Below are positions 1 to 10,781 of a stretch of DNA of 64,000 nt, in pieces; the stretch's first letter is position 1, and the number at the start of each line of letters is the position of its first letter. The position numbers were made by a program, and so were the translations under genes. This DNA comes from Zonotrichia leucophrys gambelii (Eukaryota > Chordata > Aves > Passeriformes > Passerellidae), in contig NC_088200.1 in NCBI RefSeq assembly GCF_028769735.1, positions 70,527,268-70,591,267 of the forward strand, written 5' to 3'. The notes under the pieces are model-generated. The model did not search any database. It was not told the origin of the DNA and was given only the letters and a program-made list of their open reading frames with translations.

Positions 1-433
1 AAGCCTCAGAGAAAACACCAATATTATCTCATTTGCTTCTCCCTATTTTGCTGCTTTGGAATGCGGCTGGAGAATGTTTACCAACAGGTGATTGTTTGAT
101 TGGTTTCATGTGAATTGTTTTTAATTAATGAGCAATCACCGTCAGCTATGTTGGACTCCAAGGAGTCAGTCATAAGTTTTCATTATTCTTTCTTGTTAGG
201 CCTTCTGTTTGTATCTTTTTTCTTACTTTAGTATAGTTTTAGTATACCATATATAATATAATATAATATAATATAATATAATATAATATAATATAATATA
301 ATATAATATAATATAATATAATATAATATAATATATAGTAATGTAATATAATGTAATAATAAATCAGCCTTCTGAGAAGATGGAGTCAGATTCTCATCTC
401 TCACCTCGTCCTGGGGGCCTCACAAACACCACA
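1..433 (+). mobile_element. Solo LTR of an endogenous retrovirus, 5' end cut by the window (copy 1)
   Basis: The segment aligns by eye with the LTR at 36442-36969: both have CCTCAGAGAAAA, TCATTTGCTTCTCC, a GCTTTGGAATG block, TTTACCRACAGGTGATTGTT and a 3' part with AATAAATCAGCCTTCTGA. The polyadenylation signal AATAAA is at 358-363, followed by an R/U5-like stretch ending near CACAAACACCACA at 433. A perfect (ATAAT)n array at 250-335 sits between the promoter-side sequence and the polyadenylation signal. About 70 bases of the 5' end should lie upstream of the window. No retroviral coding sequence follows, so it is a solo LTR or the 3' LTR of a provirus that lies mostly outside the window. Confidence 0.75.
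250..335. repeat. (ATAAT)n pentanucleotide microsatellite inside LTR copy 1
   Basis: About 17 nearly perfect copies of a five-base AT-only unit. It lies at the same LTR position as the arrays at 36750-36799 and 33709-34130, just upstream of the polyadenylation signal. Confidence 0.95.
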
Positions 434-943
434 TATGTACAATGATGTAAAAATACAATACACAGAAAACAAAAAATACAATACACAGCAGAAAAACCAT
501 AAACTTTTATTTCTATGGTTGTAGGAATATGCCTTAAGTAAACGAGAAACTGCATTGGGTAAGATAGTGAAGGATTTGCAATGCAGGAGTGTAGTTGTAT
601 AGAATATGTCAAGAGTTTAGAAGTTATAACAGAAGCATTTGTGTATGTGTGAGACAGAAGCCACTGGACAAAAGTACCCACAGTGCAGCAGAAGTAAGTA
701 AAGGTTAGAAAGGTCAGAAAAGCAAAATAAACCCTGTGGCAACTGTCTATTGGGTTAGAAAGTTCTATATTCCATTGTAATGAAGAAACTTGTGACTACC
801 CTTGAGCTATGGTGAAATGCCTGCTCCTTTAAAATCACATGTTCATGATGTTCATCTGAGCAATAAATTCTTCTTAGCCGAAAAATAGTCCCATCCCTTC
901 ATTAAAAGCAGCAACAATGATACTTCAGGAATGTATTTTTTCA
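434..943. other. No recognisable feature
   Basis: AT-rich sequence between the LTR and the minisatellite. I see no exon, repeat family or regulatory motif. Isolated AATAAA hexamers occur here without a preceding coding exon. Confidence 0.6.
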
Positions 944-1890
944 GCATGGATCACTTCCTCGGGATCAATCCTTCAGGAACCTTTTGTGGGTTCCTCATGT
1001 AGATCCTTCCTGCAGGGTCAGCTCCTCAGGAGCGTACTTGTCCAGCATGGATCACTTCCATGGGGTCAGTCCTTCAGGAACCTTCTGTAGGTTTCTCATG
1101 TCGGTCCCTCCTATAGGGTCAGTCCTCCAGGAATGCATTTCTCCAGCATGGATCACTTCTACGGGGTCAGTTCTTCAGGAATTTTCCTCATGTGGGTCCC
1201 TCTTATAGGGTCAGTTCCTCAGGAATGGAATTGTCCATCATGGATCAGGTCTACGGGGTCGGTCATTCAGGACCTTTCTTTGGGTTCCTCATGTGGGTTC
1301 CTCCTACAGGGTCAGTTCCTCAGGAATGGATTTCTCCAGCATGCATCATTTCCACATGGTAAATCCTTCAGGAACCTTCTGTGGGTTCCTCATGTGGGTC
1401 CCTCCCACAGGGTCACTCCTTCAGTAATGGATTTCTCCAGTGTGGATCACTTCCATTAGGTCAGTTCTTCAGGAATTTTCCTCATGTGGGTCCCTCCTAA
1501 AGGATCAGCCTTTCAGAAATGGATTTCTCCAGCATGGATCACTTCCAGTCCTTCAGGAACCTTCTGTGCGTTCCTCCTATAGGGTCAGTTCCTCAGGAAT
1601 GGATTTCTCCAGCATGGATCAGTTCCATGGGGTCAGTCCTTCAGGAACGTTCTTTGGGTTCCTCATGTGGGTCCCTCTGATAGGTTCAGTCCCTCAGGAA
1701 AAGGCTGCTGTGAGTGGTTCCCCCATGGGATCAGTCCTTCAGGCACATCCTGCCCCATTGTGGGTCCCTTTCTGTGCTGTCAGCCCTTGCAGAACATCTG
1801 GCTGCTCCAGCGTGGGCTTCTGCCACGAGGTCACCAGCCCTGAGATCAGCCCTGCTCCATTGTGGGCTCCTCTTCCCACCACAAAATAGG
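944..1890. repeat. Minisatellite, about 8 units of a 101-bp dimeric repeat plus a decayed tail
   Basis: The motif GCATGGATCACTTCC recurs with start spacings of 101, 101, 93, 100/101, 101, 92 and 80 bases from 944 to 1612. After 1700 the array decays into related sequence that still carries GGTCAG/GATCAG and CTGCTCCA elements up to about 1890. Each unit contains the submotif GGTCAGTYCYTCAGGAA twice, 53 and 48 bases apart, so the 101-bp unit is itself an old dimer. The units at 1146 and 1440 share the same roughly 9-base deletion. Open frames across the array (up to 149 codons) follow from the lack of stops in the unit. Because 101 is not a multiple of 3, they change frame from unit to unit, which argues against coding. 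Confidence 0.9.
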
Positions 1891-3044
1891 ATGAAAACCA
1901 GGAAGTGCTACCCCAAATATTATTGAAAATTCAAATATTCTGTGATTGCAGGGCAGTTGAGGATATGTCTGCTTTCCACTACAGGATCATTTTACTCTCC
2001 ATGATGAAAAAGACACCATAAAGTTTGTGGACAGAAACAATATTTGTAGGTATTATTAATAGATGACTACTTAAGATGCTTTTGCATCTTAATTCACACC
2101 CTTATAACTATGCAGGAAGAAAAAGATTCTATTTTCTGTGGTTTCTTTTTCTTTTTTTTTTTTCTGAAAGAATTATCCAAACGAGAAAAATATAAAAGAA
2201 AGTTGAAGCTTATTTTATTTTCCTTTTGTATTTTTTATGCTTCATACTTCATAAGAATGGAAATACTAATATTTTCTTTGGAATCACATAGCTATGAAAG
2301 TATTCACAAAGCAGGAAACCTACTCAAATCTCTCTTTTTAACTTTTTGTAAAGATGGAAAGGGGAAGAATAAGAACATTTATTTTCAAATCAGCTACATC
2401 AGCTGTAAAATGAAATATCTGTGAAATGTCTCACATTAGTCACTGTATACAAATTGTAAGTATCATTTTTTTTGTTAAACACATAATTGCAGAGTGCTCA
2501 GAACTATGAGATCCATCAAAAATTGTGATTAATTACAGACATTTATGTAGGCTTTTCAAAAAATACTGTGATTTTGCCAGTGCTTCTTGAAGGCAGTGAT
2601 TTCAGCCTTTGTGGTCTTTCACTGCAGTAGTTAACAGGGCAAGAAAAAAAAAGGAAAATAAATATATAAAATATAATAATTTAAAAATCCTTTCACCAAG
2701 CAGATTCAGCAAGGCAATCCAAAGCTAATGGGAAGGAACCATTAAAGAAAATCGAGGACTGTCCTGATGTGGTAATTTCAGGGCTAGACAGGCCAGTGAC
2801 AACTTTTACACCTATGACTGTGGTTTGAAGGAGGTATTTTGGAATGGAGGCAAGTATCATGGGCTCCAAATTTCTCTAGGAAAATAAAACAATTCCAGTC
2901 CACTTTCTAATCACTTTTGAAGAGTCCTGAGTTATGTAGGTGTCTAAAGGCTTCATGTTCCCAAGAAGAGGAAGGGGACAGTAACATATCAACATCTGGT
3001 ATACCTTTCTCAAAGAGGAAAAAAGATATTTTGTCTAAGTTCTT
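1891..3044. other. No recognisable feature
   Basis: AT-rich sequence with an oligo-T run near 2145-2163 and an A/T-only patch near 2655-2690. No repeat family was recognised. Confidence 0.55.
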
Positions 3045-3115
3045 GGTATGGAACAGGCTGTCCAGGGATGTGGCCGAGTCACCACTTCTGGAGGTACTTA
3101 AAAAATGTGTAAATT
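3045..3115 (+). mobile_element. Short, old CR1 LINE fragment
   Basis: The stretch GGAACAGGCTGTCCAGGGAT, then a diverged GTGGNNGAGTCACC and TGGAGGTACTTAAAAAA, matches the CR1 segment that normally reads roughly 'gaacaggctgcccagggaggtggtggagtcacc...ctggaggt.ttcaa'. Several mismatches point to an old insertion. Its ends are unclear. Confidence 0.7.
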
Positions 3116-6100
3116 TGGGTTTGTGGTTCCCAGAGATCTCCTTTCTACTCTTTATAACAGTGGGTGCACCATTTGCCTTTCTCCAGGCACCAAGGACATC
3201 CCTGTCAGTCACGACTGGTCATTTGTCATGGACAGTGGCTGGGACACTGCATCATTCCCTCTGGAGTCCAGGATGCCCCTTGTCAGGAGCCACAGGTCTG
3301 CACATGTTTGTGTCCATCTCAAACCTGACTTTCTCCTGTGGTGGGACCAACCTCACTCCTCCAACCTCCACTCTTGATTTTCAGGCACTTGAGATGTATT
3401 ACTGTTCAAAACTGAGGGAAAAGGATTTGTTGAGCACTTTGATGTTCCCCATGTTGGCTGTCATCAGCTTTCCTACCTTACTGACAGGGCACCAAGGGGG
3501 ACACCTTTTCTTTCACACACATTTTCTGGCCAGTGTACTATATAAATGCTTCTCATAATTATTAAAGTTCCTTGCCAAATTCTGTTCCAGCTGTGCTTTG
3601 CCTTTCCTAATCCCATCTCTCCACATTCATGCAGTGTCCCTGTATTCTTCCCAGTATAGACCTGCCTGGTCTCATTACTTGGATATTTCCTTTTAGTTTG
3701 ACCCAAAAAATCCTTCCTGAGCTATGCTGGTCTCTGCCTCTGTTGCCCATTTTTTACATGTTGGAATTGAGACCACTTGCACTTACAAAAATGCCCTTAA
3801 AAACTGCTCGTTTAGGAATTGTGGGAATCATCAAACCCCCTGGCAGGCTGAAAATTACTCTAAAGAAAATTGCATGGCACATGAGTGTTTTGGTGCCTCC
3901 CAGTAAGAAATCTCCAATAACTGTTGGGTCTATGTTTTTTTTGTGCTGGTTGCAGCATCTTTGCATGGTTGGCTTCTCCTGTATCCTGTCCATCACTCAT
4001 GAGCTCCACATTAACCACCCCCAGAGCACAGACTCTGATATGCAGGAGCAGTTTAGGGGACAGGGTGAAGATTTTCCTTCCTCCCCAGCCATAAATGCAA
4101 CATGGTTTAGGACTTCTCAGCCTCTTTCCACACAACAAAATATGTATTTATAACCAAACTATGTAAATAATGATGTGCAATAGGTTGGTATGAAAGAGGA
4201 TTACCGCAGTGTATCTCAATCTCGTCTAATTTATAAGGATAAATACAGAAAGGCTCTGTAGTTTTTATTTTTGTTTTGCTTTCCATGTGTAAACATGCCT
4301 GCCTTTGATGTCAGACTTTGACAGTTTCTCTATCATCATTACATATTTCCTCAAATTTTTCTGTGCTTTTTGAAAAGTAAATTGCATGGGAAGACAGCCC
4401 ATGACAGAGAAGTACTTAAACATATATAGTAAACGACCTGATTTCTTGTAAAATTGCAGAATAATTTTTGACTTTGCACAATATGGCAATCCAGCGTGAT
4501 TTTGAGCATATGCTAAGGTTAGGAATTTATCACAAGGAAGTAGACTCTGTTCCTCTTGGCTTTCCACCCAGGATTATTGTGGGAACTCAGGGAAGCAGGG
4601 AAGGCAGCTGGCTCTTTGTCTGGGACAGACTCAGCTTTCCTTATGTCTTCTGATGGCGCCAGGAAAAGGAATTGTTCAGCAACTCTCCTCAAGACCTGCC
4701 CCAAGAATGCCTCTAAAACGGCTTTTTTTCCCTCCCCTAAGGTCAGTATGAGATTTGGCCTTTGATTTGCCATGAGGTGCTTGCAGTGATGGGATCTACC
4801 TTCCCTCCATGGTTTTACAGCTCAAGGCCAGGTGCTTTCAGTCATGCCCAGTGCACCAATTTTTTGGTCTCATCATCCTTGCTGGATTAATTTTTTTAAT
4901 TTGCATTTATTTAATTTTTCACATTTCAGTTTGGCCCACACATCTCACCATGACTCAGCCCAAACTGGCCAATAAAACACTCCATATTCCTTTTTCTGTC
5001 TCCACATAGTCACGTTTAAATTTTAAATATGTGGAAAAAGGTTGGCTGTTCTGTGTGCAAGATGTTTCTGGGTAAACCTGGTGGGGTTTTTTTTTCCTGC
5101 AGCTCTCCTGCCTGTGATGTGCTGACCATCCTTTATTTCTGCAGTTTCTAAGTACAATACCTCTCAGGGGAAATTATAGCTTTAATGCTGATTGGGTATA
5201 TATGCCATGGGGTAGACATGCAATTATATACATGTATATGGCAAAATTAAAAATGCTAATCTCCCCTATTTGAGGTTTTAGCACTTGTGAAAATTTTAGA
5301 GGCTTAAAGGAGTAATATACTATAACTTTTCCTAAATAATTTTAATACAGTGATGTGCACGTGAGCCACTGAACACAAACTCTGTCTCAGGGTACAACTA
5401 TTTATATATAATTTCTATTTTTGAGGGAGTGCTGTTTTCATATCAGCAGACTTCTTCCCTCACCTGTCCCCAGAGCAGACTGCTGACAAGTTGTCCTGAG
5501 AACAGCTTAAAAGCAGAAGGAACAAAGGGTATAAAAATATGGTTTTTTTTTTTTTTTTTAGATAACAAAGCTTAAAAAAAGACCTGACATGCTGTTCCAG
5601 GTCATGAATTCACTTGGTGTGAAACTGTGATATCGCCAAATACATTCGCATACCTGTGCAAAAGCAACAGGTATAAATGGAAACAAAGAACTCAAGTGTT
5701 ACATTCAAGGTGCTAATAAGATACAGACCTACATTTTTAGACTGAAGCATTTTTAGATTTTTGACTTTTTTTTCTTTTGATCTGAGAGGGAATCAATCTT
5801 GCCAAGGGGACAAAGTGGCTTCAAAGCCGCCTGGATGGTGGAAATGGGAGATCTGTTCAAAGTACAAACTCCATCTTCCAATTTGCCATCTTTTAGAACT
5901 GGGATAACAACACAGGCAGAGGTGAAAGGGCCAAACCCCTCCATAAACAGTAAATGGGAAAGAGCTTGCCTGCCCTTGCGATGCTGCCATAAATATGAGT
6001 AATTATCTATTTTCTTGAGGTGCAACAGTGCATTTATTATTTAACATCTATGTAAACTGTTCTGCATGTGAATATCTGATTCAAGCTTCTCTGAACAGCA

Positions 6101-7168
6101 CTTTTTTTTTTATTTGTGAGACTATAAAATAAAACTTCTTTTAAGACTTTCATGCATGTCACAGTTTAATTTTACGCCAGTTAAGTCATGGTTTTTTCAC
6201 AAGGTTAAAATGCGAAATGCCCCTCCAAATTTCTCGTGCAATTTTTTCCCAAGAGTTCTTCTGTTTGCTTCAGCATTGGGTTGAACCTCATGTGCAGAGA
6301 GGTAGCATTATTAGAGGCAGAAATTCAACAAATATTTTCACAACAATTCTTTAATTAAGATTGGGAGAAAAGGGTTGTAGCAGTAAATGACACAGAGAGT
6401 GGGTGTAGCCCAGAATTGGTTCTAGTTTTTCGTGAATTTTGAAGATGAAGGATGAAAACCCTTTCTTATTTTTTTTTTCATTTTCTTTCTCACTTTTATT
6501 AAATAAAGGTAGTCATGAACACCTGATTCCCTTCTGTTCTTTCCTGAGATTTTTTTAAGTACCTGAGGTTTGATAATTCAATACAGGAATGAAAAACAGG
6601 TGTTATTTATTTGTGCATCTACTCATTACTCACAATTTCCCACAGATTTTAGTCTTTTGCTCTGAATCAACACCACTACTCAGAGCAGCTGTAAGGGGCA
6701 CTCATCCTGTGTGTATCTGGCTGCACAATGAGGTGAAATGTAAAGAAAATCCTGGGTTTATAAGGATTTTGCTGTAAATTTCACAACAGAAAACAATGCA
6801 CCCCATCCTAGGCTGCTTTTCTGTTTCCCTTGCAAACCCAGATGAGACAAAAAGACAGATAGGATAGTTGCTATTAAAACTTCTGTGGCATTTAGAGAAA
6901 GCGACAGCAATGTGCTGGCTTTTACAAGAATGCTGCAGAAGTCAGTGAGTTCAAGTTTTGCTTCTCAATTGCTTTGAAGAGGAAATGGCTGCATGACCCA
7001 CTGGCTCTGCATGTGCCTTTTCAGTAAGAAAACAACCCAGGATCCTTCAAATATAAACCCCCATCTGGCTAGATCATTGTACTGCTTTACATTTTCATGC
7101 CTACAATTTTGGGAGGGAGCACCTGGGATGTTTCAAGCCAAGTATAGTGCACATGCAAAGCCTGAATT
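3116..7168. other. About 4 kb with no recognisable feature
   Basis: Open frames of 213 codons (2917-3558) and 174 codons (3629-4153) are present, but neither has splice sites, codon bias or a recognisable domain, and the first runs through a CR1 fragment. A T17 run lies at 5543-5559. The remainder looks like unique intergenic or intronic DNA. Confidence 0.5.
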
Positions 7169-7233
7169 CACAGAATCTTTGAATCCTGGAGTCATTTGGG
7201 TTGTAAAAGACCTTAAATGTCACTGATTCCAAC
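7169..7233 (-). mobile_element. CR1 LINE 3' tip, minus orientation
   Basis: CACAGAATCTTTGAATCCTG followed by TTTGGGTTGTAAAAGACCTT and GATTCCAAC is the reverse complement of a CR1 3' end. It abuts a second CR1 tip of opposite orientation. Confidence 0.7.
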
Positions 7234-7303
7234 GTTAATTTAGGTTGGACTCACTGATCTGAGGGGTCTTTTCCAATCTAAATGATTCAGAGGTTCTGTA
7301 ATG
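7234..7303 (+). mobile_element. CR1 LINE 3' tip, plus orientation
   Basis: TTTAGGTTGGACTCACTGAT, then GGTCTTTTCCAATCTAAATG and GGTTCTGTAATG, is the CR1 3' end in plus orientation. Together with 7169-7233 it forms an inverted pair with both 3' tips on the outside. Confidence 0.7.
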
Positions 7304-7318
7304 ATTAAGAGATGAGAT

Positions 7319-7671
7319 CTCACTTGTTGGGGTACACAAAAGCAAGAGTACTTTGCACCTTATTAGCATAAGAGATTTGATAACAGGATTCCTTGGCAAT
7401 AGCAAACAGAACTTTGAGGATTAAATCAAGATTGCAAGAAGATCAAATCAGACTGGTTTACCAGGAAAAAGAAAATTACTTCAGACTTTTGCAAGCAAGG
7501 GTTGTTTAAAATGTGTAAGTTTGTTAATGTGATGATGAACCCAATCACTGTAGTGAAACATTACTAGTCTTCCTAGAATAAGTACATAAGCAGTTGTACT
7601 CCACAATAAATTTGGACTATTTGACCACCTCAAAGTCTTCCCTGTCTCTTCTCATCATTGATACTCACTTG
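7319..7671 (+). mobile_element. Candidate solo LTR flanked by an 8-bp direct repeat
   Basis: The direct repeat CTCACTTG occurs at 7319-7326 and 7664-7671. The right part holds an AATAAGTACATAAG promoter-like element and CCACAATAAATTTGGAC (AATAAA at 7605-7610), then CTATTTGACCACC. This order is reminiscent of the R/U5 arrangement of alpharetrovirus-type avian LTRs. The outer ends are not a clean TG...CA pair once the direct repeat is removed, so the exact boundaries are uncertain. There is no internal retroviral sequence. Confidence 0.5.
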
Positions 7672-8124
7672 GTTTGCTTGTAACAGATTCCTTCTTTGAA
7701 AAAATTTTTGCTCAAGAAAATAAAATGTTTTGGTTTATGTTCTGTAAATGCAGAGGCTGCACTGAGAGGAAAACTGCCGATGAATCACAGGTTTCTCCTC
7801 TAGGAGAAAAACTACATGGGATGCCCCGTGTTCTGCTGCTACCCAGATATACATTTTTTAACTAGAAATTGCAATTTCCCCCTTGCAAGATCCACAAACA
7901 TGGTGTGGCCACACAGTAGGCACTGTCTGTTGGGTTCCACCATTCACAACTGTGACACACCGTTTTGGGAGTCACCTACAAGCAGAATAAACATTGCTTT
8001 TACGTTGGTGCCAGTCACATGAGACAGAAAGGCCAAAAGTTGCCTACAGCAAGGGCAGAGTATTCTCTACACCTTTGCCATGTTCATGGCATTTGTCAAC
8101 CTGGTCATGAGCGCTGCCAGGTCA
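7672..8124. other. No recognisable feature
   Basis: Unique-looking sequence between an LTR candidate and a CR1 copy. No exon signal was seen. Confidence 0.5.
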
Positions 8125-8345
8125 GATTGGGAAATTAGGGGTCTCATATCCATAAAGGAATAAATTCTTCCCTCTGTGAGGGTGCTGAGGCCCTGGCACA
8201 GGGTGGCCAGAGAAGCTGTGGCTGCTCCTGGACCAATGACAGTGTCCAAGACCAGGCTGGACACTGGGGCTTGGAGCAGCCTGGCATGGTGGAAGGTGCC
8301 CCTGCCATGGGACACCTTGGTTTTTAAGATCCCTTCCAGCCCAAA
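8125..8345 (+). mobile_element. CR1 LINE 3' fragment
   Basis: The landmarks appear in CR1 order: AAATTCTTCCCTCTGTGAGG, GAGGCCCTGGCACAGGGTGG, CAGAGAAGCTGTGGCTGC, a GGACACTGGGGCTTGGAGCA block, and AGATCCCTTCCAGCCCAAAT near the 3' end. It is moderately diverged. Open frames over it on both strands are shadows of CR1 sequence. Confidence 0.88.
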
Positions 8346-8739
8346 TCTTCCCACGATATTCAGTTTCAAATCTGTGGCACGGACATGCAGTATCTAAATG
8401 TCTCTTGATTGGAAAAGTGAATACCCATCCCCTAAAAAAGTTCCATTCCCGGTGGGTGAGCTGTATGAGTTTTTTCACACAATCAGCTGAAAAGCCTGTG
8501 CTCCACTGGTGCTGTGCCAGAGTTTCAATCGTGCTGGAGCCAGAACTCTTCCACCCACCACAGAACTAAATCTTGGCTTACACACCCTCTAGCAGGCAGG
8601 CAGGCCCAGTTTAAATCCTGGGACAAAGTCAGAACCCAGGACATCCCTCTGTCTGTCCGTGCTCAGAGACCCTGTCATGGAGCCCAAGATGCCCCTGTGT
8701 GTTTGATTATGACCCGTGGAGCAAATTACCAACCTTAGA
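8346..8739. other. No recognisable feature
   Basis: Slightly higher GC than its surroundings, with a short CAGGCAGGCAGGCC run at about 8594. No exon or repeat family was recognised. Confidence 0.5.
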
Positions 8740-9231
8740 TGAAGATCTGCAAGCCACAACAGTTTAGGTAGAATAATAGTGAATTTATCACAGGGTGGAA
8801 AAATAGATTTTGAGGTTTCTAGAATGGGGGTTCAGGAGGCAAGACAGAGAGATCTGAGTGTGTCCAGCCTTTCTCCTTCTTCTTCTGCTTGGCCTCCGTC
8901 TCCTGCTGTGGTGTTGGCACTTTTAGAGTGGTTTAGAGTGGAAGCTCACTGTCTAACATAGGTGATGGCTGTTGGAAAGTTATTGTGAATAATGCGCACG
9001 TAGTTTTTAGTATAAAGACATAACACTACCCTGGGGTAGGCAGAGTGCCTGGAACTGCCTTGCTGAGAGGACCTGGGCAGGACAGAAGAAAGAATTTTAT
9101 AGATAAGGAACAATAAACAACATTGAGACTGAGAAATGAAGAGCCCTGACTCCTTCAAGCACCGGGCTGGGAAAAGAGACTTTGGAACTTTTCTCGGGGT
9201 CACTCTGAGCAGCAGAGACCCTGAGAGGACA
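8740..9231 (+). mobile_element. Solo LTR of an endogenous retrovirus
   Basis: The sequence has the layout of an avian LTR: it starts TGAAGATCTG and has a pyrimidine-rich segment (CTCCTTCTTCTTCTGCTTGG). A TATAAA box is at 9011-9016 and AATAAA at 9112-9117 in CAATAAACAACATTGAGAC, about 100 bases apart, as expected for promoter and R-region signals. It is followed by a U5-like CTGACTCCTTCAAGCACCGG and GGCTGGGAAAAGAGACTTTG. It probably ends at a CA near 9231. I found no clear target-site duplication, so the ends are approximate. It resembles LTRs seen repeatedly in songbird genomes. No gag, pol or env sequence follows. Confidence 0.65.
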
Positions 9232-9478
9232 TGCCTTGCCCCAGGCCCTGTGGTTCAGGCATCTCTGGCAGCTGGGATCCAGATTTTCAGGTGAGCTGAA
9301 TTGCCTTCTGTGGGAGATGACTGAATGAGCAGAAGCTGTTCATTAGAAGAGACAATCATTGATTAAGTGCTGGATCCTTCCTGCTGGAGTGCTGCAAGGA
9401 GCTGTGGTCCACGAGAAAAATTCATAAGAGAAACCTGCACATCCTCTCTCTTCTGGGAAGAAACAGAGCTGAATTCTT

Positions 9479-9483
9479 GGGGT
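9479..9483. repeat. Target-site duplication GGGGT, left copy
   Basis: The five bases immediately before TGTCATGG recur immediately after ACCACCACA at 10777-10781. Confidence 0.85.
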
Positions 9484-10776
9484 TGTCATGGTTTGGGCCT
9501 GGCACAGAGCCAGGCCCCCATGAAAATGCCCTCTCCCTGGTGTCTGCTGTGAGATGTGATCAGGAATAAGCAAAACAGGCTCCAGCTTAAACATAAAGAA
9601 CACTTTATTACCTAAACTACAGGAAAAATAGGAAAAAACTATAAGGAAAAAAAAAATTGAAAACCTTACAAAAAAACACTTTCCTCCTCCCCACCACCAA
9701 AATTTCCCAATCCGATACATTCTCCCAAATCACCAACTGCCCAGCCCGGCACCACCCTTTAGAATGCTCAAACTTCAGTCCATGAAGAGGAGAGGAGTCC
9801 TTCTTGTTCCATAGTCTTTCCCTGGAAACACGCTGAAACCTCGTGTGCTTCCAATGTCACTTGGCACCGCCTGGAAAGTCCTTTTGCTGCTTGTGACATC
9901 TTCCTTCCATGCTCAGTGCTCTCACCACTGTGCATGGACCAGAGCTGCTTCTAGGGCTGTCTTTTAAGGATGCCTTGTCTCACTCCAAAAAGGCACAGTC
10001 TCTGCTTTGGGACATCTGTCCCCTCCATATTTTTCCAACCCTCCTGGCTCCGAGGCACTGCTTCCCCCCAAGTGCAGTCTCTGGGTCACAGGAACAAACT
10101 GAGTCCATGGCCACACAAGAAAAGTCCAGCCAAAAGGCCACTCCAATCATCTCTCCTCACTCAGTCAGTCGTCTCCACGTCCTTCAGGCCAGGTCCTTGT
10201 CTCATCTCATCTCCTATTTCCCTTCTTATTCAGCTCCGAGGAGGATCAGCATTTTTGCAAGGCCCCAGTCATGAAAGAAAGGGGTTAAAACTTCAGTCTC
10301 TGTCTGTCCCAGAGCACTCCGGCACTCCCACACGCGCTGCTGCTGCTCCAGCCGGGCTGCACCCTTCTTCCCCCTTTCTCCTCCTGGGCCGGCTGCTATC
10401 ACATTCAGACGCCGACTCTCCCTCTCTCTCCCTCCTGGGGGAGGAATGGCTGCCCGATGTCTCTTGGGGCTGCTCCTCCACCCTTCCATCCTCGAGGGCC
10501 TTCTCACCCCATCTCTGTCCAGGCCCCAGCCTACCGCATGGCTGCCCCTCCCCCGCCCAGCAGCAGCGGCTGCACAGGGGAGGGAGATCCGACCTCTTCG
10601 CCTCCACGTCCCAAGAGGCCTCTCAGGGCCAAAGCTCTGCTTTTAACCCCTGTGTATTCTCAGAGGTGTGTCCAAACCGCACTGGTCACACCAGGTGCCA
10701 ATATCAAACTCCGAGCATTCATTGGTTTGACCACAGCCTCCCAGAATTCCCACTTCTTCCTGGTCAAACCACCACA
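9484..10776 (-). mobile_element. 1.29-kb solo LTR, minus strand, with 5-bp target-site duplication
   Basis: Read on the minus strand, the element begins TGTGGTGGTTTGACCAGG at 10776 and ends CCAAACCATGACA at 9484, so it has TG...CA termini. GGGGT flanks it on both sides (9479-9483 and 10777-10781). The minus-strand polyadenylation signal AATAAA is at 9609-9604, leaving a plausible U5 of about 120 bases. The inner part (about 10280-10640) is GC-rich. Open frames on the plus strand (for example 271 codons at 9970-10785) are antisense to the LTR and show no coding features. A five-base duplication suits several avian retroviral classes. No internal region remains, so this is a solo LTR left by recombination. 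Confidence 0.88.
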
Positions 10777-10781
10777 GGGGT
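10777..10781. repeat. Target-site duplication GGGGT, right copy
   Basis: Perfect match to 9479-9483, directly outside the CA end of the LTR. Confidence 0.85.

Noticed and set aside
984..1889. Overlapping open frames of 74-149 codons over the minisatellite
   Set aside because: They come from stop-free repeat units and switch frame because the unit length is not a multiple of three. There are no splice signals and no recognisable domain.
944..1890. Regularly spaced repeats that might suggest a CRISPR array
   Set aside because: Units are about 101 bp and contiguous, without unique spacers, and the surroundings are vertebrate. This is a minisatellite.
2917..3558. 213-codon open frame
   Set aside because: It crosses a CR1 fragment, shows no codon bias or domain, and has overlapping frames on both strands.
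3629..4153. 174-codon open frame
   Set aside because: No splice sites, no domain and no conserved-looking composition. Frames on the opposite strand overlap it.
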